DNA of 18,553 bases from Glaciecola sp. UBA1851 (GTDB lineage Bacteria > Pseudomonadota > Gammaproteobacteria > Enterobacterales > Alteromonadaceae), in contig DDIL01000037.1 of the NCBI GenBank assembly GCA_002338515.1, positions 1-18,553 of the forward strand. The letters are read 5' to 3'. Under the pieces are notes generated by a model that worked only from the letters and a program-made list of their open reading frames with translations, searched no databases and was not told the DNA's origin. This document shows positions 8,092 through 14,814 of the stretch, one piece after another. Every line of letters starts with the position of its first letter. The stretch's first letter is position 1. A program made the position numbers and the translations under genes.

Positions 8092-9557
8092 GCACACATT
8101 CTGAAAATAAAGACGCGACCAATACAGCGCTAAGCCCTGATGAACAAATTCAAGCTCGCAGCCAAGCTCATCAAGCTCGTCTGAAAAAATTTGCGATTAT
8201 TGGCTTAGGCGTGGTGGCAATCGTTGTTGGTATTTATGTAGTCGCGCAAGTGACTAGTCAAGAAGCATCTGCTGAAAAGGTGGTTCAAGCGCAACAAAAT
8301 ACTACGTTGACAGCGCAACAAGTCGAAGTATATCGAAATCAGTTTAAACAGGCTTTAACCCAATATGAAATTAATATTCAGCCTGAAATCGATAAAATCT
8401 TATTGTCTCAGTGGGAAACCTCTCGCGCGAACGATCTTAACTTTATGAAAGAAACAGCCCTTTCTGCTTTTGCAAAAGGGGCATACTTGCAGGCTAAGCA
8501 GGAATATGAGGAATTGTTAGTTGCTTCTGAAACTTTAATTGACGATTGGCAGCAACAAACACAAACATATATTAATACCGCTCGCGCTCATTTTGAGCAA
8601 GAACAAATCCCTCAGGCGCAAATTGAATTAAACAAGGCATTTGAATTAATGCCAACTAATTCTCAGGCTATTGAATTACAAACAAGAATTAGTGCCCATG
8701 CAGAAGTAGCCACCTTACTTAAAGAGCTAAGTGTTGCAAAAATTGAAAATAACTTACCTAAACAAATTGATTTATTGTCGGATATTGTTCAGCTAGACCC
8801 TGCCAGAAATGATTTGTCAGACGACTTGCAAACAGCAAAAACAACCTACGATACAAAGTTACTTAAAGAGGCGCTTGATAATGCAGAGAAAGCGTTAAAC
8901 AACAATCAATTAGAGCAAGCACAGCGCTTTATCAATAGTGCAAAGTTGATAAAAGCTGATAGTAAGGGTGCACAGCGTTTACAAGCAAGCCTTAACAACA
9001 AACAGTCAAATTTAGCCTTAGCTGAAATCAAAACTAAACTCCAAGCCCTTGCAAGCAAAGATAGTTGGGAACAAGTTGACAGTATAGCTAAAGCAAATTT
9101 AAGCAAGTTTCCAAATGATGCTGAATTGTTTGACTATTCGCAACAAGCTTCACAAATTTTAAGTGCTAAGCGCTCACTCAACAGTTTCATTTCAAGACCT
9201 GAACGTTTAGCCGATGAAAATATAAGGCAAGCCGCAAGCAATGCAATATCAAAAGCTTTTGGCCCATCATTATCTTCACCTTCGTTACAATCTCAAATTG
9301 AGCAATTGGCCGCGCAAATTGAGCAATACGAAGTTGAAGTACCCGTTACCATTAGTTCTGATAATGAAACCTATATTATTGTTGTAGGAGTGGGGCATGT
9401 GGGTAAACATAAAGAGAAAATCATATCGTTAAAACCTGGCAAATATATTTTGGAAGGTAGCCGGGATGGTTATAGAAGCAAACGGTCAGAGATTACAGTG
9501 AAAGCTAACCAACCTTTAAGTGTTAGCCTTGTTTGCAACGAACGAATTGCAGACTGA
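8088..9557 (+). CDS. Single-pass helical-repeat protein with PEGA-like C-terminus
   Basis: A 489-aa protein with a short polar N-terminus, one membrane helix (about 34-55, preceded by RLKK, so the N-terminus is inside) and a long periplasmic part. Residues about 75-390 are almost wholly helical with TPR-like periodicity, for example AFAKGAYLQAKQEYEELL and ARAHFEQEQIPQAQIELNKA. The last 75 residues (about 414-489) are beta-rich and contain LKPGKYILEGSRDGYRSK, very like a PEGA surface-layer or adaptor fold. The start overlaps the lipoprotein stop by 4 bp. The architecture suggests a periplasmic scaffold tied to the inner membrane that contacts the lipoprotein or the PEGA/FGE protein. No catalytic motif is visible. 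The exact family is not recognised. Confidence 0.8.
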   Translation: MSTHSENKDATNTALSPDEQIQARSQAHQARLKKFAIIGLGVVAIVVGIYVVAQVTSQEASAEKVVQAQQNTTLTAQQVEVYRNQFKQALTQYEINIQPEIDKILLSQWETSRANDLNFMKETALSAFAKGAYLQAKQEYEELLVASETLIDDWQQQTQTYINTARAHFEQEQIPQAQIELNKAFELMPTNSQAIELQTRISAHAEVATLLKELSVAKIENNLPKQIDLLSDIVQLDPARNDLSDDLQTAKTTYDTKLLKEALDNAEKALNNNQLEQAQRFINSAKLIKADSKGAQRLQASLNNKQSNLALAEIKTKLQALASKDSWEQVDSIAKANLSKFPNDAELFDYSQQASQILSAKRSLNSFISRPERLADENIRQAASNAISKAFGPSLSSPSLQSQIEQLAAQIEQYEVEVPVTISSDNETYIIVVGVGHVGKHKEKIISLKPGKYILEGSRDGYRSKRSEITVKANQPLSVSLVCNERIAD

Positions 9558-9570
9558 TAATTAATCGTCT

Positions 9571-9610
9571 AATAACATTCAAATACAGATAAAGGCTCTA
9601 GAGTGTTATT
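9571..9610 (+). other. Intra-operon stem-loop
   Basis: AATAACATTC (9571-9580) pairs with GAGTGTTATT (9601-9610) over 10 bp with one G-U, leaving a 20-nt loop. It occupies the only large gap (82 bp) inside the operon, between the helical-repeat gene and the PEGA-FGE gene. It lacks a following T-tract and could be an RNA processing or stability element separating the two halves of the operon. A strong AAGGAA ribosome site (9630-9635) for the next gene lies downstream. Confidence 0.4.
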
Positions 9611-9639
9611 TATGCTGTCTGTTTTATACAAGGAATATC

Positions 9640-11688
9640 ATGTCGCAGAATATTGACCAACGCATTAAACAAGCCCAGCGCAAAGGGATTAGTGTGTATT
9701 TGCTAACAGGTGCTTTACTGGCTATTGTGCTGGTTAGTTTTTTGCTATGGTTGTTTTTTATTCGCACTTATACGGTTTTGGTGGGCCCTTCCGACGCCAC
9801 GCTTGCTAGCACCATAAAGGCCGACTCGTCATTAGCTTGGGTAACTGGGAATAAAGTCTATACACTAGGTTCTAAGTTAAGCCTTTCTATTTCAGCTCCT
9901 ACTTTTCAAAGTAAAACGTTAAATATTGATAGCAACAGCCCCGTTACAATTGAGGTTATTCTTTTGCCACTTCCAGCAAATATTAATGCGACTTTGACAT
10001 TGAATACACAAACTGCATTAAACACGCCAGATGTATTGAGTGATGACCCAACTATGCAAACCTATTTGGACGGCACGCAGTGGTATCTGAATGGTCAACT
10101 TATTAGCGTAGGCCGTGATTTCAATTATTCAACGCCTCCAGGCGAATATCAACTATTGGTTTCCAATCCATTTTTTCACTCGGAACCCGTTGATTTAAGT
10201 TTAAACAGAGCAGAGGATCGAAGTCTTGAATTAACGCTTAATGCTGCGGTTGGCAGCCTAACGTTAAAATCTGAGCCAACAGGCGCAAAGGTGACGCTTA
10301 ACGGCAAGGTGGTGGGCAATACTCCTTACAACGCAAAGGTAGTAACAGGCAAGTATAACGTATTGATAGAAAAAGACAGTATGCAAAGCATTACCGAAAC
10401 AATAGACGTTCAGCTTGGTTTTTTAGATCAAGCGCGAAATTATCAGTTATTGCCAAAACAAGCACAGTTAGAGGTGAAGGCGAACCCTAGCGACGGCGTG
10501 TTGCTGATTAATAACGTTGAGTATCCTACAGGCTTAGTATCGTTATCAAGTAATCAGCTTCATCAAATAGAATACAGCAAGCCAGGCTTTCGTACGTTCA
10601 GTAAATCAATTAATTTAAAAACAACCGATCTAAATAAATTAGAAATAAAACTAGAAAAAACCTTTGGTAAATTAACGTTAGCGGGCAATGTGCCTGCAGA
10701 AATAAAAGTTAATGGTCAGGCGAGGGGCAGCCTGCCAACTGAATTAACGTTGAATACTGTGTTGCATAATTTGGAGTTTAGCTATCCAGGTTACCGCGCT
10801 ATTAAACGAAGTGTGACGCCAAAAGACAACCATACTCTGGCTATACAAATTGAGATGCTTACCGAGTTTGATGCCCGTAGAAAAGAGGGTAAACCGCTTT
10901 TTGTCAACCAATTAGGTATCAATATGTTGCGCTTTTCTGCATCAGAGTTTGTGATGGGTTCTCCGCCTAATGAAACTGGAAGACGCAGAAATGAACATCA
11001 AGTAAAGGTAGATTTTAATAATCAATTTTGGGTGTCTGATAAAGAAATTACGCAAGCCCAATATTCTGCTTTTGCTGGTCAAAAAGTGAATTCAAACTTA
11101 CCTGTGACAGGCGTCAGTTGGTTAGAGGCGGCGCAATTCTGCAATTGGTTGAGTGAAAACGAAGGGTTACCTCTTTTTTATAGGTTTGCGAATGGAAGAT
11201 ATTTGGGTGTAAATAAAGAGGCAACTGGATATCGAATGCCAACCGAAGCGGAATGGGAGTGGGTCGCTAAAAAATCAAAACGTGCCACTAGTACAATTTT
11301 CGTGTGGGGTAACCAAACTAAACTTCGCGACAATCAAGGTAATTATGCCGACAAGAGCATGCAAGGCAAACAACTGATAATTTTTGATGATTATCAAGAT
11401 GGGCAAGCAGGTATTGCGCCCGTTGGCAGTTATAAAGCAGACAGAAGCGGCCTGTACGATTTAGACGGTAATGTTAGTGAATGGGTGCACGATTTCTATA
11501 CTAATGATTTACCGGATACTAGCAAAACCCATGTTGACTATTTGGGTTTGCCAAGCGGCGACGCATGGGTGATTAAAGGTGGAAATTTCGAAACGGGTCG
11601 CTTACGTGAATTGCGTGCATCGTTTAGAGAGTTTTCAAGTCAAGGTAAAGTAAATCTTGGCTTTAGAATTGCCCGATATCAAAACTAG
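9640..11688 (+). CDS. PEGA-repeat protein with C-terminal FGE/SUMF1-fold domain
   Basis: A 682-aa protein with an N-terminal membrane helix (about 17-41, N-terminus inside). A beta-rich region (about 45-200) leads into three PEGA-type repeats at about 205-270 (GSLTLKSEPTGAKVTLNGKVVGNTP), 275-338 and 343-407. The last 255 residues (about 425-680) are a formylglycine-generating-enzyme/SUMF1 fold: FVMGSPPNE, SDKEITQAQYSAF, TGVSWLEAAQFCNWLS, YRMPTEAEWEWVA, GLYDLDGNVSEWV, IKGGNF and LGFRIAR are in the usual order. The two catalytic cysteines expected after the GGS/N block are absent (GGNFETGRLRELR), so sulfatase activation or oxygen chemistry is unlikely and a binding role is more probable. The periplasmic location fits the rest of the operon. 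AAGGAA lies 4 nt before the ATG. Confidence 0.88.
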   Translation: MSQNIDQRIKQAQRKGISVYLLTGALLAIVLVSFLLWLFFIRTYTVLVGPSDATLASTIKADSSLAWVTGNKVYTLGSKLSLSISAPTFQSKTLNIDSNSPVTIEVILLPLPANINATLTLNTQTALNTPDVLSDDPTMQTYLDGTQWYLNGQLISVGRDFNYSTPPGEYQLLVSNPFFHSEPVDLSLNRAEDRSLELTLNAAVGSLTLKSEPTGAKVTLNGKVVGNTPYNAKVVTGKYNVLIEKDSMQSITETIDVQLGFLDQARNYQLLPKQAQLEVKANPSDGVLLINNVEYPTGLVSLSSNQLHQIEYSKPGFRTFSKSINLKTTDLNKLEIKLEKTFGKLTLAGNVPAEIKVNGQARGSLPTELTLNTVLHNLEFSYPGYRAIKRSVTPKDNHTLAIQIEMLTEFDARRKEGKPLFVNQLGINMLRFSASEFVMGSPPNETGRRRNEHQVKVDFNNQFWVSDKEITQAQYSAFAGQKVNSNLPVTGVSWLEAAQFCNWLSENEGLPLFYRFANGRYLGVNKEATGYRMPTEAEWEWVAKKSKRATSTIFVWGNQTKLRDNQGNYADKSMQGKQLIIFDDYQDGQAGIAPVGSYKADRSGLYDLDGNVSEWVHDFYTNDLPDTSKTHVDYLGLPSGDAWVIKGGNFETGRLRELRASFREFSSQGKVNLGFRIARYQN

Positions 11689-11699
11689 CATTAACGAGA

Positions 11700-11840
11700 A
11701 TGAAAAAGAAGCATATGAAAAAATCAAAAAAATATACGTTTATCTTAATAGTGTTATGCATAGCAGGGGCGCTCACTATTAGCGTAGCGGCTACCCAAAT
11801 TAGTCTAGATTCACCTGCTACTTTACCGAGTGATATTTAA
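11700..11840 (+). CDS. 46-aa exported or membrane peptide
   Basis: A small gene that fills the gap between the PEGA-FGE and MotA/ExbB-like genes. It begins 11 nt after the former's stop, and its TAA shares one base with the next ATG (TAATG), strong evidence that it is translated as part of the operon. The sequence starts with a very basic stretch (MKKKHMKKSKKY). A hydrophobic core (about 13-30) ends in SVAA, a plausible signal peptidase I site, and a 15-residue tail TQISLDSPATLPSDI completes it. A second in-frame ATG at residue 6 (11715) could be used instead. It may be a tiny single-pass subunit of the channel or a secreted peptide. I recognise no family. Confidence rests on packing and the signal-like sequence. 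Confidence 0.65.
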   Translation: MKKKHMKKSKKYTFILIVLCIAGALTISVAATQISLDSPATLPSDI

Positions 11841-12622
11841 TGTTTAAACGTACTAGCCAACATAAATCAAGTATGAACCCGTCACCTGTATTGTCGCTTG
11901 GTGTCTTTTTGGGTGTGGTTGCCTTAATTCATTTACTATACGAAGGGTTTATTCGACCACTTGCTGAATCTGCTATCGCTGCTTATGGTAGCGGCGCCAC
12001 TAGTAATATATGGGTGATTTTTAAAGACTTTGAGCAACAAGCAAGTGTATCAATTGGCTTATTTTGCGCCTTTCTCATTATTTATAAATATCAGCGTATT
12101 GTCTTTCATGAAGAGCCTTTATTTACGATGGACTACTTGGCTAGTTACGACAAAAACCACCCTTTAGACGTACAAAAAGCCCTAGGTGAGTTAGAGCAAA
12201 GCGCATATGCTGAGAATAGCTCTATGTCCACTTGGATAAACTGTTTACGTCGATATAAAAACACCCACAACGTGCAACATGCCTCAGCGGCTATTACCGA
12301 TAGTGTGGAAATATTGGCTGCGCAATTAGAATCAGGGAATAGCATGATCAGATATTTTATTTGGGCCATTCCATCTATTGGTTTTATTGGCACGGTTCGT
12401 GGTATTGGCTCGGCACTCGCAAAGGCAGAAGAAGCTGTAGCCGGCGATATATCTGGCATGGTTGATAAACTAGGGGTGGCGTTTAACTCAACGCTTGTGA
12501 GTTTGGTAATTTCAATTATTTTAATGTACCTGTTGCATGTGCTAAATAATCGCCAAGATGAAATGGTGATTAATACCCAAAAGAATTGTGAAAAACATTT
12601 GTTAACGCAACTTCATAAATAA
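11840..12622 (+). CDS. MotA/TolQ/ExbB-family proton-channel-like protein
   Basis: A 260-aa inner-membrane protein with four predicted helices at about 17-37, 66-84, 171-192 and 213-236, and a cytoplasmic loop between helices 2 and 3. The family core is clear: AIPSIGFIGTVRGIGSAL (about 176-193), then a short acidic linker, then LGVAFNSTLVSLVISIILMYLL. This corresponds to the PxLGLLGTVxG and ALxTTxxGL segments of TolQ, ExbB and MotA, with T185 and T218 at the polar positions that line the channel. TolQ and ExbB are about 230-245 aa with three helices; the extra N-terminal helix sets it apart. The TAATG junction couples it to the 46-aa gene. It lies directly before two Asp-motif membrane proteins, the expected place for MotB/ExbD-type partners. 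Family firm, function unknown. Confidence 0.9.
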   Translation: MFKRTSQHKSSMNPSPVLSLGVFLGVVALIHLLYEGFIRPLAESAIAAYGSGATSNIWVIFKDFEQQASVSIGLFCAFLIIYKYQRIVFHEEPLFTMDYLASYDKNHPLDVQKALGELEQSAYAENSSMSTWINCLRRYKNTHNVQHASAAITDSVEILAAQLESGNSMIRYFIWAIPSIGFIGTVRGIGSALAKAEEAVAGDISGMVDKLGVAFNSTLVSLVISIILMYLLHVLNNRQDEMVINTQKNCEKHLLTQLHK

Positions 12623-12630
12623 CTAAGACA

Positions 12631-13701
12631 ATGTTGAAAAAACGGCGTGAAAATGGGTTTAACTTAGCATTTCTAGACGTGATGGCTTGTGGCCTTGGCG
12701 CGGTGTTACTTATTCTCATCATTGTTAATTTTAATGACGACACGCCTATTCCTGTTGATGAAATTGAGAAATTAGAACAAGAATTAAACGCTTCTAAAAA
12801 CCAAGCGCAAGCGCTACTTTCAAGTATTAGCGACAAGGCTATACAAACAGAGCAACAGCAGTCTGTTACTGAAGAATCTGAGCAGCAAGTGGCCGAACTA
12901 CAAATTGAGCAACAGCAATTAAATGCAGCTATTGCCGAACAGCAGGCAGTAATTGCCAATTTGCAAGATGCCATCGCAGCCATCGCGCCAGAAACTGCAA
13001 ATGATACAGTTGAGCTTCCTGAAGTAAATGAAGAAACCTACTTACTTGGCTTAGTGGTGGAAGGTAGGCATATTGGCGTGTTAATCGATACCAGTGCATC
13101 AATGACGGATGAATCTTTAATAGAGATTATAAAGCGTAAATTAGCTAGCGAACGAGTGAAACAAGCTGGACCTAAATGGCAGCGCACTGTTGCCATTGCC
13201 AATTGGATGTTAGCGCGTTTACCAAATTCATCAAAAGTAAGTGTAGTGAGCTATAATGATAGCGCAACCGTGCTGGGGGAGCGCAATATAAGCAGCGCAA
13301 GTGTTACAGCTAATATTGAAGCACTAAGTAAAGATATTCGAAACTTAGTGCCTCAAAATGGCACCAACTTGCAGGTAGGGCTTGAAACTTTGCAGCGCGC
13401 TATGCCAAACATGACTGATTTATACATTATTACCGACGGCCTTCCTTCTTTAATTGACCCCTCAAGTGGATTTTCTCCTTCTAGACGATGCAACCCTTTT
13501 CCGGGTAAACAAGCTACTATTACTGGGCAGTGTCGCGTAGATGTGATGCGGCGAACCTTAGCGGTTAATAATTTATCTGGTGTGCGCACTAATATTGTTT
13601 TATTACCTCTAGAAGGCGATCCTCAGGCCAGCCCTTTATATTGGCAGTGGGCGAGTTTCACCGGCGGAACATTTATTAGCCCGTCAGGTACTTGGCCATG
13701 A
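12631..13701 (+). CDS. vWA protein with ExbD/MotB-like Asp-containing membrane helix (first copy)
   Basis: A 356-aa protein. A basic start (MLKKRREN) precedes one membrane helix (about 11-33) carrying FLDVMACGLGAV, with D16 at the inner edge as in ExbD/TolR/MotB, where an Asp carries the proton. A Glu/Gln-rich coiled coil spans about 44-117. A von Willebrand factor A domain (about 138-350) follows with a complete metal-ion-dependent adhesion site: DTSAS (153-157), T245 in NGTNLQ and D269 in ITDG. Two cysteines (C287, C301) flank a loop and could pair. With the N-terminus inside, the vWA domain is periplasmic. The gene starts 8 bp after the channel gene and its stop overlaps the paralog (ATGA). 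Inferred role: stator arm that binds a periplasmic ligand through divalent metal. Confidence 0.9.
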   Translation: MLKKRRENGFNLAFLDVMACGLGAVLLILIIVNFNDDTPIPVDEIEKLEQELNASKNQAQALLSSISDKAIQTEQQQSVTEESEQQVAELQIEQQQLNAAIAEQQAVIANLQDAIAAIAPETANDTVELPEVNEETYLLGLVVEGRHIGVLIDTSASMTDESLIEIIKRKLASERVKQAGPKWQRTVAIANWMLARLPNSSKVSVVSYNDSATVLGERNISSASVTANIEALSKDIRNLVPQNGTNLQVGLETLQRAMPNMTDLYIITDGLPSLIDPSSGFSPSRRCNPFPGKQATITGQCRVDVMRRTLAVNNLSGVRTNIVLLPLEGDPQASPLYWQWASFTGGTFISPSGTWP

Positions 13702-14657
13702 AAAAGCAACGTACCCCAATAGAAGTATTTAGCTTGTCATTTTTGGACGTGATTTCTTGCGCTTTTGGTGCAGTGGTGATGCTAATTTTACTAGCAAAAA
13801 ATGGTGAGGAAGGCGACTTCAGTCAAAACGCTAATTTAGCTGATATCACGCAAAACATAACCGCATTGAGCCGGGCGCAAAGTCAGGTTGAAACCCTTGA
13901 AGCAAAGTTAGCTGCAGAACTTGCCAAGCTAAATCAAGCAAAAGCCACAGGTGCTAATAATGACAGTAAAAAAGAGGCATTAGAGACCTCAATTGCTAGA
14001 GCAGAGCGAGAGTTACAACAGCTCACAGATAAATCGTCAGGATTGGAAATAGTGTTACAAAGAAGCAAACGTGCAGCAATTAGCGAAGGCGATGCTGACG
14101 AACGAGATGATGAGGTAGGAGGTATCCCTGTAGACAGCGATTATGTTATTTTTATTATAGACACCTCAGGTAGTATGAAAAGCATGTGGGGGAGCGTGGT
14201 AAATAGTATGCGAGAAGTCTTAAACAATCACCCTGAAGTTAAAGGCTTTCAAGTAATGTCTGATAATGGCGAATTTTTATTACCTGCATCTGCTGGCAAA
14301 TGGCGAAAAGATACGCCAGCTCAAAGAAATGCAATATTAAGAGCAATGAACTCATGGTCAGGAAGTTCAAACAGTTCGCCGGTGGAGGGAATTGAAAAGT
14401 CCTTACGTACATACGGAACTAGAACAGACTCGCTTGCATTGTATGTATTTGGCGATGATTATTCAGGTGGATCTTATGATGTTACCTTAGCCAGTATTAA
14501 CCGCCTTAACACCGATGGAAAAGGACAAAAACTCTCTAGAATTCATGCAATTGGTTTTAGAAACGCGCGTGGAAACTTAGGTAACGATTCAATTCGTTTT
14601 GCCACGTTAATGACTGCAGTTGCAGGCCAAAATAATGGCACGTTTATATCTAAGTGA
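13698..14657 (+). CDS. vWA protein with ExbD/MotB-like Asp-containing membrane helix (second copy)
   Basis: A 319-aa paralog of the preceding gene. I start it at ATG 13698, which forms an ATGA overlap with the upstream stop, rather than at the in-frame TTG at 13692. The N-terminal helix (about 11-33) repeats the motif as FLDVISCAFGAV with D17. A coiled coil lies at about 55-125 and a vWA domain at about 147-318 with DTSGS (155-159) and a late FGDD (D253/D254). The middle metal-site threonine is not obvious: the matching segment reads SGSSNSSPVEGIEKSL, so serine may replace it and metal binding may differ from the first copy. Both paralogs end in a GTFIS segment. Last gene of the run. No good terminator follows, only a weak 7-bp stem at 14696-14730 without a T-tract. 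Confidence 0.9.
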   Translation: MKKQRTPIEVFSLSFLDVISCAFGAVVMLILLAKNGEEGDFSQNANLADITQNITALSRAQSQVETLEAKLAAELAKLNQAKATGANNDSKKEALETSIARAERELQQLTDKSSGLEIVLQRSKRAAISEGDADERDDEVGGIPVDSDYVIFIIDTSGSMKSMWGSVVNSMREVLNNHPEVKGFQVMSDNGEFLLPASAGKWRKDTPAQRNAILRAMNSWSGSSNSSPVEGIEKSLRTYGTRTDSLALYVFGDDYSGGSYDVTLASINRLNTDGKGQKLSRIHAIGFRNARGNLGNDSIRFATLMTAVAGQNNGTFISK

Positions 14658-14814
14658 TTGCAAACGCGTACCTTAATGATGTAAAAACTGCTGAGAGTGT
14701 TTATTAAAAGTACAAAACAATCCAAACACTGCCTCAAAATATGCTTGCTTGCATTGTTTTACATAACACTGCGATAATAGAGACGCAGGATAATAATAAT
14801 AATTAGGAAATTTA

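Noticed and set aside
9640..11688. Active formylglycine-generating enzyme for sulfatases
   Set aside because: The catalytic cysteine pair is missing and no sulfatase gene is nearby.
12570..12983. A 137-codon minus-strand frame opposite the channel/vWA junction
   Set aside because: The product is Cys/Ser/Ala-rich, as expected from the reverse of a Gln/Glu coiled-coil coding sequence, and it lies fully antisense to two well-supported genes.
11840..14657. Zorya-type anti-phage system
   Set aside because: A MotA-like protein with stator-type partners is reminiscent of ZorA/ZorB, but the partners carry vWA domains rather than an OmpA-like domain, and no ZorC, ZorD or ZorE-like gene is present.
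14790..14803. TAA-triplet run before the peptide transporter as a phase-variable tract
   Set aside because: Only about four units in the leader; too short to claim slippage control.
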